The notes under the pieces: model-generated
What the model saw: only the letters and a program-made list of their open reading frames with translations
The model's database searches: none
Told to the model about the DNA's origin: nothing
DNA from: Uloborus plumipes
Taxonomy: Eukaryota > Arthropoda > Arachnida > Araneae > Uloboridae
Reading direction: 5' to 3'
Length of the DNA: 64,000 nt
Assembly (NCBI GenBank): GCA_038373865.1
Contig: JAXGGA010004740.1
Location: 1 to 64,000, forward strand
Translations under genes and position numbers: made by a program
Shown: one piece after another, positions 22,686 to 34,239 of the stretch
Layout of the letters: each line of letters starts with the position of its first letter
How positions within the stretch are numbered: the stretch's first letter is position 1

Positions 22686-25226
22686 ATATTTTTGCTCTTT
22701 ATATACATTCCAGCCAGTTTTATGCAATTTTAGATCACTTTTCTTTTGTTAAAATTATTATGCATTTGCCACAATTTTTATATTTATCTCATAATGTCTA
22801 AAATGCTATTCATTTCGGAATTGTTGCTTCTAACTCTAATACAAGAGTACATGTTACCATTCTTTTGAGCTATTCAAGAACATCGATTATTTAATAGACA
22901 TTAAAGGAAGTTATGTAGGGTCCACGACATATTTTTAGTTCCCATTTTTAAAAGAAAATTGACTGAAAAAGATGATTTTCAAGAAATCTAACGCATTCCG
23001 GGCTAAACCATATTCAACTGCACTTAGCTTTTGTATGTAGAGGCTTTATTTCTAGGATTTTGTATTTACGTACCGTTAATTGAAATGTTATTTTAACGCT
23101 AAAAGCCCTTTTAAGACGCGTTATGAGAAAAATAGAAGCATAAAAGAAAAGTCATGCACTGGATTAACTATAAATAAATGCATTATTCATACTCGACTTA
23201 CGATCCACGCCATATTATTCGCTAAAAATAATATTTTCCAAGGGATATTTAAATTTCATAATGCAAAGTAAGCAGACGTCTAGGTAATTTTCACATGAAA
23301 ATCTCCTGACTTTTAAAGCAATCAGCTTTATGCACTTTATCTATTTTGCAATGCATAAATATTTCTGATTTCTCATCTTTCTATTTTTCCCATTTTTTCA
23401 CTCTAGTAATTTGTTATTTGAGCTAGCTAGTTATAAAGAGATCATTTCAAATAAGAGGTAAAACATTTGCTCACTTGAACTATAACTTACATTTTAACAC
23501 GAATAAATTAAAAGGAAATTACAAGAAAAAAAAATTACGTCTATCATTTTCACTGTGATTAAACTTCCAGAGATAAACTTGAATTGGGCTGAAGCTCTTG
23601 CATTTTGCATTCACTATTGTTTTAAAAATACTGCAATGCAACAACTGGATTCAAACAGTTACTTCATCAAAGCACATATTGATTAGTGAGAACAACCGTT
23701 TTCAGACAGTCACACTTTCAACTTTTGTAGTCCTTTAGGGTAACCTTGAACCATGTCTGAAGTCTTTGCTTCAGCTGAAGTTTTGTAGAGTATTTGACTT
23801 TTAAAAAATAATAATAATCCTTGTAGGGCATTCTTCAAGCAAGATTATGAAAACTTTATTTTGCAAAAAAAAAAAAAAAAAATGGTTGGAAATACTATAC
23901 GCAGCTCGTTACATCAATCAATAATTATGAAGTTCCTGTTCGGAAGCTGTTGAAATTACCTCTTTCACACATCTTAACACCTTCCTAAAGTGTAGGGAAA
24001 ATTACTTACAGCAGGGACATTCCACGCAAAAGCAGAAATTTTGGCACGCACGTGGCAGCTCACATATTTCATTAAAAAATTATGAGCTTTCTTTAAACAC
24101 TAACAATTTTTTTAAAAAACTCACCGAAAAAAGTATTTTTGCACAACAAATCATGCAATTCAAGAGCTTTTACTACTAATGTACACTTTCAAGTTTTAGC
24201 TCTATAAATATTTTGCCGACATATTAAAAAGTAAGGGAAAATGTAGTCCAACTTGTACTCTACCTAACGGGGTAATCGCCCTATTGAAGTTTTCTGCGAT
24301 TCTATTATACTTTGCTAAAATTTATTCATAATTAATTTCAAAATTATTCACGATGAATTCTTTTAATTAAACTTATTTTACATCTTCACATAGATCATTA
24401 ATAACATCACAACTTGTGTAATAATTAAGCTTTTTACCTTTTTAGTAGAGCAAAGCAATTACTCCGGATTTAAACGTTTTTTATCTGGCGCTGCTATTAA
24501 TGTAGAAATCTAAGCTCTTAGTAAGCACGCCGAATAGCCTTTATGCACCTTTCTCCACCGTAATTTAAGAGCTGAATTTAATTACTTTATCGTCTAGATA
24601 ACGGAATGGGGAAAGTACTTTAATAAATCAGCTGAAAGCAGTTTCAGTCTATTAGTTTGTAACTTATTGGCAATAAGTAACCCATTAATGCACTTTGAAT
24701 ATAATACATGAAAACATCAGCTGTGTTAGTATAAGAGAAATGTGATTGCATTATTCTATGCAAATACATTTTGAATTTATTAAAATAAAATACTTTTTTC
24801 AAAATTAATTCACTATGCATAATTTTCATTTGTTCATTCTGATTTCAACGTGTTTTTACATTTTCATTCAAATAGTTAATTGCATTATATATTTTCTAAT
24901 CTGTCAGTTGTGTGGCATCATCTTCGTTTAATGCATGAAAAAATAACAAGTACTCAAATTTAATAGAAGCAAACTGATGTGTACTAAATTGAAATTTAGA
25001 TAAATCAGTTCAAAAGCGGAGCAGTGATGCTCAATTGCTCATCAAATTGGGCAGTTTTTGCAACGAAGCCTTCGGCTATTATTCACTCAGAAAATCAGAG
25101 TAAACTAAAAAAACTTATACTACAGACATTCAGAGTAATTTTGAGTCATGCCAGTTAACTTTAAGTCACTTGAAGTAGTAAACTTTAAAAAAAAATAATA
25201 ATAAGTTGAATTTTAACATCTTGAAT
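22686..25226. other. No gene seen
   Basis: AT-rich unique sequence with poly-A and poly-T tracts (for example 23865-23882). No element ends or coding signals found. Confidence 0.5.
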
Positions 25227-25634
25227 TCAAATTACGTTTTTCGCAACGAATTGCAATGGGTGCGAGCTCATGTGTGTGTGTGCTTCTGTGTGTTGCATGT
25301 GGGTGTGCGTAGATGTGTGTGTGTGTAGGTAAGAATGTCTGTGTGAGGGGAGCAACAGGGGGTAGTGGAGTCCGAGGATCAGACCACCTGAAAGAGCAGG
25401 TGGATGCTGGTGCTCGCAAAAGCTCCAAATCCAATTTGTGAAAGGAACCACAACGCCAACTACAGTCAAATAAGATAATATGACAATCATCATTGCTCGA
25501 AAAAAAGAAAAAAAAGAAAGAAAAACCTTATAAAACTCAGTATTGAATACCCCCAAGAAGGTTATGAAATTAGATTGCTGCATTTTACAACAAAAATAAA
25601 AGTTGCCAGTATTAAGCACAGATTTTTGCATCAT
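25227..25634 (-). other. ORF of 135 codons ending in a CA/TG microsatellite, doubtful
   Basis: The minus-strand frame has one hydrophobic stretch (MIVILSYLTVVGVVVPF) followed by WSFCEHQHPPALSGG and then Thr/His repeats encoded by the GTGTGT-rich tract at 25270-25330. The second half is a microsatellite translation. The non-repetitive part is somewhat GC-richer than its surroundings and might be an old repeat or exon. No domain recognised and no splice or poly-A evidence, so I do not call it a gene. Confidence 0.2.
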
Positions 25635-26359
25635 TCAATAAATCTAAAGTTAATAAACTATTTTTACAGTTGTTAAAATTATTCTTCCTACAAGGTAATT
25701 ATTATTCAGTATTATTCTACACAATAATATGGATGATAGAAATCTTGTGATGTTATGTTAAAAAGGGAGAAGTTTTAAGCATTTATAAATTTGATTTTAC
25801 TGCATTTAGCTTGTACTACATTTATCAAAATGATTGATTCTGCATCCCTATTTCGATGTGACTGAAAGTTATCTGAAACAGTAGCCTAGATTTGAATCAA
25901 GATAGTAGTAAATTTTAAACGGATTTAGGAATTATTTTTCTTAATTCTGGATCATTATACAATAATGTAGCTGTATTTTTTTTCCCATTCTGTACCAACA
26001 AATACAATAAAAATATTAAAATATGAGTGGGACAGTATAAGTAAAAGAATTGTTTTCAAAGTTACCCAGACAGCGGGGCCGTCACTATTGGAGGATGGAA
26101 GAAAGTATCTTGTCTGACGTTCCAGCAATTTCAACCAGTCGACAAACTCAGTTGGAATCGTCATCTTTGTTTAAGTGTAAATTTTCAAAGCTTTTACTGT
26201 GGCTAAAAATCACAAAAAGGTCCACCTCCTCACACAAATTTATGTATCTGCTTACCCTCTGGTATTTCGGAGAGCAAGATTCAATAATGAAATTAGTCGT
26301 AAAAGAAAAATCCCTCTGAAAATGCTTTGAAACTAATTTAACATAGAAGCTTTAGTTCA
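25635..26359. other. Intergenic; overlapping short frames at 25955-26319
   Basis: A minus-strand frame of 69 codons (25955-26164) starts MTIPTEFVDWLKLLERQTRY and has a GC-richer first half followed by an AT-rich hydrophobic tail. A plus frame overlaps it (26050-26319). The first 33 codons could be an exon ending at a GTAACT-like donor, but there is no family match I recognise. Confidence 0.2.
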
Positions 26360-26363
26360 TTAA

Positions 26364-26881
26364 CCCATTTATGCCCAGTAGCCTAAAAACGGGACGCTTG
26401 TTAGTTACTGCATACAAAAACCTGTAATGGGTATATCATTTCACTAAAGCTGTTTTTCACAAATTAAATAGTCCTTCTTCTTGAGAAAATCAGTTAGAGC
26501 CACTATTTGGACGTCAGAGTTTATTTATTGATTGCTATTTTCAGACAAATCAGTCAAGCAACGATCCAGCATGGGTAGCCACAGAAAGTAAGTTTTTTTT
26601 GCGAACTTATTTTTCATAAAATTAAACTATTTTAAAATGATTTGCTTAAAATTGATCAGAGATGCCTTCTGTAATGTTACTTTGCAAAAGTAAAGTCAAG
26701 TAAGGTCGTCTTTTGCTCACATATCTGCAGAATATCCCAAAAACAGGACATTAAATAACTTAATAAATATGGCAACGGCGAACTGTTTTAAGCCTAAAAT
26801 GTATGTAAACCATTCCAAGTAAGAGTTTTAAGCATATAAAAATTGAAAAAAATTGTTAAAAAAAACTTGGGCATAAATGGG
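26364..26881. mobile_element. piggyBac-type MITE, copy 1
   Basis: Flanked by TTAA on both sides (26360-26363 and 26882-26885). The ends are inverted repeats: CCCATTTATGCCCA at the left and TGGGCATAAATGGG at the right. TTAA duplication plus CCC...GGG ends is diagnostic of the piggyBac superfamily. The 518-bp body contains no transposase. It is nearly the same sequence along its whole length as 52482-53001. Confidence 0.9.
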
Positions 26882-26885
26882 TTAA

Positions 26886-27745
26886 GAAAGCAAAAAGAAA
26901 AAAAAACAACATTAAAAAACATTTCATCAACATCATATTTAATATTTCACAACATTCACAGACAACCATTAAGCTGATCTTTTTTTCCCTCTTGCATAGA
27001 TTTTTTGAATTGACAAGAATGGTTGTAGTTATTTATAAAACCTGAGACTAAAAAAATACATTTTTTCTGAAATATAATTAAATAAAAAATTAGGTCTTAA
27101 AGTTGCAAAAAATGAAAATAAAGAAAAGTAATTATTGCCCTAAAATCCATATTTAATTAGGAGACCATCATTAAATTTGGATTTGATGCTTTAAAACGAT
27201 AGCATTTAAAAATTATTCATTGTCATACGGACACGTTTTATTTTTATCAACGGAGATCGGTTATAGTATTGCAATTTTTCATCCAAAGAAAATTGATTCT
27301 ATATTCAAAAAAATAAATAAATAAAATTTTGTGAGTTTACGTGAAGAAGTTAATTGAAATAATGTCTAATTAGAAGAAAACATTTATTATTATAAACGGT
27401 TTATGAGTTTTATGTAAATGAACCAAAATATTTTTTCGAAAGAAAATTTCATTATTTAATTTTTACATTATACAACATTGAAGTATGTGTAGTTTAAACA
27501 GTATGTTTCTTAACTCTAACAAGGAAAAAAGACTAAAAATTGTTGAAAAACTTTTCATTGCTTGAGTCGGGGGGCTTTTGCTTTACCAAAAAGAGAAAAT
27601 TTTCTATTTCTCGCAAATTCGTTAAAATACATACATAAGGTTTTTTTCTTCTGTGTTTTCAAACGATTCTGCAAAAACATAACAAAAGACGGAATGCTTT
27701 AAAATTTTGAAAGTCATTCATCAATATTCAGCAATACTACGGAAA
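26886..27745. other. No gene seen
   Basis: AT-rich with short A-runs. Nothing recognised. Confidence 0.5.
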
Positions 27746-27747
27746 TA

Positions 27748-27920
27748 CAGTAAAATCAGTTTCCAACGAACTTTACAAAACCAAAGTGTGTTCGTTGTAA
27801 CCTAAATTTTGTTTTACTGGAATTCAAGCAATGTAATGGAAATTAAATCTGGACTGAAAATTTATTTTGTTAAAACGAATAGTTCCTTATAATAATATTC
27901 GTTGTGATGAAATTTTATTG
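27748..27920. mobile_element. TA-flanked MITE, pogo-like
   Basis: Left end CAGTAAAATCAGTTTCCAACGAA; the right end read inward is CAATAAAATTTCATCACAACG. TA lies on each side (27746-27747 and 27921-27922). The 173-bp body has no frame. Confidence 0.6.
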
Positions 27921-27985
27921 TATTTCAGGAAAATGAAATATTGGAACCACGGAACTATTTTTATTAGAATAAAATTTAGGAAATA

Positions 27986-28235
27986 CTAGGTCTGTTCAAT
28001 AAAGCATGATCACAAATTAATAAAATATAATTACGAAAACTAATCCTTCAAATGTTGCTTGCATTTTTCAAACTGGTTCCAATTACTTGAAAGCAACTTA
28101 TTAGATCGTTTTTTCTGTCTACAAAGACATACTGAAAGTCATTCTTGGAAACATCCTTCAAATAAACCTCTAATGCTTCTGCCATCGCCTAGGAAGGAGA
28201 GACACGTCATCCTGAAAATGTTTCTTTCAACTTTG
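27986..28235 (-). mobile_element. mariner element, 3' fragment
   Basis: TA (27984-27985) is followed by CTAGGTCTGTTCAATAA, typical of mariner-type terminal repeats (CTAGGTCTGTTC). It is read here as the 3' end of a minus-strand element. The fragment stops where the CACTGC-type MITE begins at 28236, so the rest is missing. Confidence 0.5.
28048..28229 (-). pseudogene. mariner-like transposase C-terminal remnant
   Basis: The minus-strand frame reads AMAEALEVYLKDVSKNDFQ, then YVFVDRKNDLISCFQVIGTS, ending at TGA (28048-28050). It resembles the end of mariner transposases, where a (E/D)VSKNDFQ-type stretch leads to a R-L-x-x-C-I-x-x-x-G block. Two in-frame stops lie before AMAEAL. No catalytic motif is retained. 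The fragment is short, so the identification is moderate. Confidence 0.4.
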
Positions 28236-28724
28236 CATTGCAAAAAATAAACTGTTGTTTTTAGAGTATAATACTGGCAGCAAAGGCTCAAGTTTAAAAC
28301 TGTAAATAGCACAGTAATAAACTGTAAAACTAGCAATATTACATTTTATTACAGTAAAGCAGCAATTTTGCGTTTTATTACCCCACTATTACAGTTTATT
28401 ACCACAAATTAGCTGTATTATACTGTAAAAACAACAGTATTATACTAGCAGCAGAAGTTTCAGTTTAAACTGTAAAATGCACAGTAATAAACTGTAAAAT
28501 TAGCCATTTAATAGTTTATTACTGTAAAGTTAATTGTATTATACTGTAAAAACAACATTTATTTTTTACAGTATACCCTTTAACATTCTTTCGATTTGAC
28601 ATTTGTCAATTTTTAAGTAGAACAGAGAATTCAGTTAATTACTGTAAAATTAGCAATTTTTACAGTTTGTTACTATAAAATTAGCTGTAATATACTATAA
28701 AAACAACATCTATTTTTTACAGTG
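28236..28724. mobile_element. MITE, CACTGCAAAAAAT family, copy A
   Basis: Begins CATTGCAAAAAATAAACTG and ends ATCTATTTTTTACAGTG. The interior is made of repeated ACAGTAATAAACTGTAAAAT and TAGCNNTTTTACAGTTTATTAC units. Homologous to 29271-29494, 33825-34235 and 48988-49442. Confidence 0.7.
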
Positions 28725-29025
28725 TGGAGACACGAAGAAGTTATTAGAGACTAAATCAGATCTATATGGAAGGCTTGGTACAACGAACAAACCTCCACAT
28801 CCACATCCTTTTCGCCGGAAATGAGTGATCTCGGAATCCTTCGCGTCAAAAGAATGAAGGGCACTTTTTAAATTGAATTAACATTAAATTGCCATAGACA
28901 AAAAAAGAATATCTGTCGCTTTTATTCCCGGTATGCGACACGTGTTTAATTATATGGGCGGTACCTGCAATCTCGCTGTAGCACATACTGTGTAGGATTC
29001 CCATGGCAGAGCCAGGATTCAAATA
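28725..29025. other. No gene seen
   Basis: Unassigned sequence between two MITEs. The minus frame at 28846-29046 is not supported by any motif. Confidence 0.4.
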
Positions 29026-29200
29026 CTGTCGGGCCCGCTTAAACAAATACTGTCGGTTCCATGAAATATTATTCGATTAAACGGGGTATTCGATTAAGCG
29101 GGGATCTTTAACATTACATGTATGGCATCGGTTCCGAGATGTTTTATTCGTATAAGTGGGGTATTCGTTTATCCGTTACCCGATTAATCGGGGACGACAG
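29026..29200. mobile_element. pogo/Tigger-like MITE, 175 bp
   Basis: Left end CTGTCGGGCCCGCTTAAAC; right end read inward CTGTCGTCCCCGATTAATC. TA flanks (29024-29025 and 29201-29202). Interior has repeated TTCGATTAAACGGGG and TATTCGATTAAGCGGGG segments. Confidence 0.65.
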
Positions 29201-29270
29201 TACTAACCAAAGCCTGCGTATTATTTGTTGGTACAGCACTTAGTTTTCAAGATTGAACTATTTTTGTATA

Positions 29271-29494
29271 CACTGCAAAAAATAAACTGTTGTTTTTATA
29301 GTGTAACACTGGCAGCAAAGTTTTCTGTTTAAAACTGTAAAATGCAAAGTAATAAAGCGTAAAATGAGCACATTTACAGTTTATTACTGTAAAATTATTA
29401 ATTTTACAGTGTAGTACTGTGCATTTTGCGGTTTTAAACTGGAACTTCGTATGCCTGTAGTATGCTGTAAGAACAAAGATTTATTTTTTGCAGT
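29271..29494. mobile_element. MITE, CACTGCAAAAAAT family, copy B
   Basis: Starts CACTGCAAAAAATAAACTG after TA (29269-29270) and ends TTATTTTTTGCAGT. Shorter than copies A, C and D, with fewer internal ACAGTTTATTACTGTAAAAT units. Confidence 0.7.
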
Positions 29495-29499
29495 TTATT

Positions 29500-31410
29500 A
29501 TTTGCTTTGCTTAGGCGCAAGATATTTACGGTGGATTTATAGGTAATTTTCCGCTTTTGTACAATAATTAAGTTATGTACTTTAATAAAAGGCCAAGAGA
29601 AATCTCATGCTAACTCCCTTCCTAGAAGTACTTAATTTTTTTAATCAAAACAACGTAGAGACTAAATTGAGTTAGAAACAAGATTTTACCAATTGCGATG
29701 AAAAGCCAGTTCATTGCATAATACAACTAATCAAATTAATGCTATATTTCCGAGCTCTGATGACGAAGGATTAAATGCTAAACCACTTTTCAAAATAATC
29801 TGAAAGTTGTTTCGTTCAGAACTCTGTTAAGTCTTATAAACTCCATAAACTTGACTAAATGCGCACACACACACACACAAAAAAAAAACGTTTTTAAGAC
29901 TCCTACTTATAAAAGTAATGGAACTAATTACCAAATTTGAAAACTAAGAGGAAACTACTGTGTTTACATGCATTAAAATATTTGTATATATGAATACATA
30001 ATAATGTAATAACAACTTTCGGAAAATATTTCAGAGATAGTAAGGGACTAGCTACCATACAATCGCGAAGATAAGTAGCTGCGAAAATTTAATAAATCAA
30101 ATTTTTGTTTTGTAGTAGACAATAAATTAATATTTTTTTCTAACTCATTGTATTATTTATTAAGAATCTTTTAAAAATTCATAAATCTTATATTCAAATA
30201 AAAATATTTTAGAATAATTTTTAGGTAATTATGGGTTATAGTATTTCGTCCTGTATGTGCGTATACTTTAAATTTTCTTGAAAACAAAAAATATTTCAGA
30301 AATTTTCAGACATTCACGTTTATTAGTATATCCTATATTTTTCTTGAAGTATCAAGGGAAAACATTCCCTTCCTATGCATTAAAATGCATCAGGACCAAA
30401 AATACTAATTCAAAGGGCGAATCTCTTCATTCTACGGGAATTTTAATCAGCTGAATTTTATAAAGTTTGAACTAGTATTAATATTTAAGAATTTAATATA
30501 AAAAAACTTAACTAGAACTCAGAATTAATAGTTAAATTTGTATGCAATATATCATACCCCACCCAATACAAATAAGAAATAAGAATTGAATAAATACCAT
30601 TGTAGTTGAAAAGAAAAAGATCATAAAGCATCGTAAATAAGCACAAATTTGTAGAAAACATCATACATGTGTTTCGGAGTTATAAGGGACCCCTTTTTTA
30701 ATGCAGAAAATATGAGCTCATGGATACAAAGGCATCGGACAAAAGCAATAAACCGGAACAAAAAGCAGTTCAAAAAGTTAAAACAACGGATTAAATAAAC
30801 AACCAATGAGAAAATAATAAATAATCTAAGAATCACTAGGAGTGTAAATCAAGAAGAGCTTTCTTACAGATGCAATACATACGAAGGACACTGCCGCGGG
30901 AAAGTAAAGGGGATTTTTTTTCTTTTTCTTTTTTCTTTTTTTTTTTTTTTTTTGCGTCTTTGTCGTCTATTGTACTTAAACTTTAGTGGATAAGCTTGCT
31001 TATTTAGTTTCCCTTCTGAATAATAATAATAATAATAATAATAAAATTCCACTATTTCCCTGCTGTTGGTATCGAATCCAAAACACGTTTTTTTTCAAAC
31101 ATCTCAAAGCACTTATTTCTGCAGATACAACCCTTTACCTTTCCACGCCCGTACAGATGGGGAGATTATTGCAAATTATACCGATTTTAAGTGATGTTTG
31201 AGTACGGTTCACAGTAAGCATTTTAAAAGTTTGCAAAAAAATAATAAGAGTGGATTTGAAAATCTGTTGAGGAACAAATTTTTCTAACATGGTTTCGCAT
31301 AAAAATTATAGTGAAAGGAAAAAAAAACTTTAACTTCAAAAAGAAAAGGGGAATCTTAAGAATTCCAATTTTCTGAGATTGCAAAAGAAAAAGAGTACTT
31401 TATACAAAAT
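29500..31410. other. No gene seen; simple repeats
   Basis: AT-rich. Contains an ACACAC tract (about 29864-29879), a T-rich run near 30937-30953 and an (ATA)n tract at 31020-31043. Short frames here translate these repeats (Tyr or Asn runs). Confidence 0.5.
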
Positions 31411-31418
31411 TAAAGTGC

Positions 31419-31582
31419 TCAAAATACATTTAATTTACAGTATTTGCAGAGAAAATACCAAGTTATACAGAAACTTGTTAGAACAACCACAAGCAGTTGT
31501 GCATACCTCACACCTGCACGGTAGCACATGACGCACTCTGACAAAACATCTGACACTCCTAGGACAGCCAACAGTAATTCTT

Positions 31583-31622
<40 letters not shown>

Positions 31623-31826
31623 TTTGGGCTTTTCGTAGTCGATTGGGCTTTCGTAGACCAAACCTTTCGTATCCCTTTTTGAGGCAGGAGAGAACCAAGA
31701 AGGATGGAAGGGATTCCATCCACTTTAGAGACAACATGTAATCCGGTTGGCAGAGTTATGGGACCACCATTGCCAATGCATTGACATAGGGATGTAGCAT
31801 CAGAAGTATCATGCATATCTGAGGTG
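31419..31826 (-). other. Overlapping minus-strand frames around a CA microsatellite, doubtful exon
   Basis: After an acceptor-like TTATTTCACCTCAG (minus), a frame opens MHDTSDATSLCQCIGNGGPI and continues about 65 codons to a (CA)n tract (31584-31621), which it reads as Cys/Val repeats. Two other frames are also open across the tract, so stop-poor composition may explain it. No domain recognised; it could be an exon or an unrecognised repeat. Confidence 0.2.
31584..31621. repeat. (CA)n microsatellite
   Basis: Uninterrupted CA dinucleotides of about 38 bases. Confidence 0.95.
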
Positions 31827-31829
31827 AAA

Positions 31830-32690
31830 TAAAGTAGCTTGTTGGTACCTCATTCTAGGTTTAATGGTTGCGCATAAATGCTACAGCAACGGTTAAAACT
31901 TCTCTTGTAAACGTTGGAGGACTAAACGGCCACTTTTTAATCATATCACAGCTTTTTAAAACATTGTACAAGCATAATTTATATCACTTTTGTCAGTTTC
32001 ACATAACAAAGGTACCAAAAGAGTTGCTTTTTTGCAAAACATAGCTTATGGCACACAACCAGATTCGTATACCAAATGACCGGTAGAAAATATGGATCGG
32101 TGAATATATCACTGAGAATTGCTGACAATTAAAATAGGGTTTCTTAAAAAATATTTATTCCAGCACTAATGACTTAAGAGTAACGGGAGATAGATCAGAG
32201 CGTTTGTCTTGATTTGTGCTCCGACCATGAGTTCATCTATAACACCTAAAATATTTACCTAGAGTTTGAAAACGCCTTGTAGTTCATGCCCCATTCTAAA
32301 ACGACATTTTTAGGAATTTAATCAATAAATGTAACATTAATACAAAAAATGATTCATTCTTTGGCTTCTGAATATTTACATAGTTTAAAATTATATGCTA
32401 CTAAACCATGCAAAATTGAATAATCTTCATTAGAGACTTGTTTAAAAAGGGAAATATTTTTCTGCATATAAAACTCTGTAGCTCTTAAACATGCTTCCGA
32501 ATAAATTACTAATCACATGAAATCATTTTAATCACTCGAACTCATTTTAATCTCTTGATTTCATTATCAAGTCAATTGAAATCATTCAACCATTTGAAAA
32601 ATATACTTCTCTTTTGACAGAGACTAAGCCTAACAATCCAGTTATTTACTTCTCCCGAAGTTTATTTTATTGGTAACAAAGAGGAAAGCC
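31830..32690. other. Intergenic; weak exon-like segment at 32166-32245
   Basis: On the minus strand, after ATATTTTAG, a short frame reads VIDELMVGAQIKTNALIYLP and stops at TAG (32166-32168). It is only 27 codons and could be chance. The rest is featureless. Confidence 0.2.
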
Positions 32691-32789
32691 TCATGAAGAA
32701 GTAGAGCTATCAGAATCCTCTTCGGTAATATTTATCCTTCCAAGACGTTTTTTGTCGTGAGGCCTCGTCGGGCGGTCCCACTTACCTTT
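32691..32789 (-). CDS. Candidate terminal exon of an unknown gene
   Basis: After an acceptor-like AATTGCAG (minus, 32790-32797), the frame reads KGKWDRPTRPHDKKRLGRIN and then ITEEDSDSSTSS to a TGA at 32691-32693. The piece is clearly GC-richer and more CpG-bearing than its surroundings, and an acidic Ser-rich tail is a common C-terminus. Two overlapping AATAAA signals follow at once (complement of 32661-32671). Against it: it is only 33 codons, AATAAA is common in AT-rich DNA, and AAAG/GTAAGT at 32781-32789 could instead be a splice donor of an exon lying to the right. No family recognised. Confidence 0.3.
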   Translation of the reverse strand, partial: KGKWDRPTRPHDKKRLGRINITEEDSDSSTSS

Positions 32790-32797
32790 CTGCAATT

Positions 32798-33820
32798 AAT
32801 CAGGGAAGAATGCAGTGAAAGCGTTTCCTTCTCTGATAAATAGCGTCATTAAATCAAAGAAACAATATGTTTTTTGCTGAAAGTGTCAGTGCTCACGGAA
32901 AGGAAAATAAAAATAGCGTGTCATAGCTACATAGGGATGAACAAGTTCTATTTGAAATGTCATTTAAAAATAAAATATTTTAGAACTATGGGCGTGACTT
33001 TTAGATCACTCCGCATCTGTTTCTTTGAATTCTGAAGTTTTATTTAGAAAGTTAGACAAGATTACAGCAAAACCTTTGCACTTTTCATTAACTCAACAGT
33101 CATTTTCAAGTGAAATATAGCTTTCACAGTAAAGTTTCGCTTTTATATTGATTTATCCGAAATCTTGGAACGATTTTGAGTCCCATAAGCATCAAGAAAA
33201 GAAACGGAAATTCTTTGAAATAGGGGATATAAATCTACAATAGAACAGCATCTGCTCCCATGAATTTTCTTTTAAATAAAAGTTTAAAAAAGAAAAGAAC
33301 TCTTCTTGACCGATAGGTCAATCCATCAAACTATTCAGTTTTTTAACAGCTATAAAAAACTTTTTTGGTACAACTAAGCAAGATATAAACTTTAACGCTG
33401 AAGGGGAACAACAGTTGCTTAGGTTTTATTTTCTGAAATGAATATTAGAGAGAAATTAAAAAACATATAGATAAGTACAAAGCCAATTGTTTGTGCAGAA
33501 TTTAAAAATGCAGTGTTGAAAAGCAATAGGAAGTGAAATAGCGTATACTCCAGCAATCAACCATTTTAAAAAGTTCGAAATAGTTAAGAAATACATTTTG
33601 TTTATTTTCATGTTCTTTTAAGTACACTTCTAAGAATTAAATTACAATGCATAAATCAATACTCTAGTTCGTTCAACTAGTGTCACCATGAACGACAGTG
33701 CTGACAAAAACAAATTTGAAAATAAAACTATTAAACCATTGTAAAACCAAAGATTTAATATTCTTGGGGCGTTGAGATTACATTTTAGACATCGGATCAT
33801 GAGTATGTGTAAAATTTAAT
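32798..33820. other. No gene seen
   Basis: AT-rich. Upstream (minus sense) of the candidate exon there is a short frame MTLFIREGNAFTAFFPD closed by TAA, but no clear preceding exon. Confidence 0.35.
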
Positions 33821-33824
33821 CCCG

Positions 33825-34235
33825 CACTGTAAAAAACAAATGCTGTTTTATAGTATACTTGTAATACAGCTAATTTCATAGTAATAAACTAAAAATTGCT
33901 AATTATACAGTAATAAACTAAAAAAAATGTTATTTTACAGCACTAAACTGTTAACTTGCTAATTTTACAGTAATAAGCTGTAAAATTGCTAATTTTAGTT
34001 TATTATCTTGCATTTTGAAGGTTTAAACTGGAATCTCTGCTGCCGGTATTATACTGTTGTTTTTACAGCATAATACAGCTAAATTTTACGGAAATATACT
34101 TAAGTTGTTAACTTTACAGTAAAAAACTTGAAACTTGCTAGTTTTACAGTTTATTACTATACATTTTACAATTTAAAATTGGAAATTCGGCTGCCAGTAT
34201 TATACTGTAAAAGCAACAGTTCATTTTTTGCAGTG
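33825..34235. mobile_element. MITE, CACTGCAAAAAAT family, copy C
   Basis: Starts CACTGTAAAAAACAAATGC and ends AACAGTTCATTTTTTGCAGTG. Interior units TTTTACAGTAATAAGCTG and CTGCCAGTATTATACTG match copies A, B and D. TA flanks are not preserved. Confidence 0.7.
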
Positions 34236-34239
34236 CATA

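Noticed and set aside
31435..31816. Cys/Val-rich protein
   Set aside because: The (CA)n microsatellite explains the Cys/Val run, and several frames are open at once. The non-repeat part is kept only as a doubtful exon.
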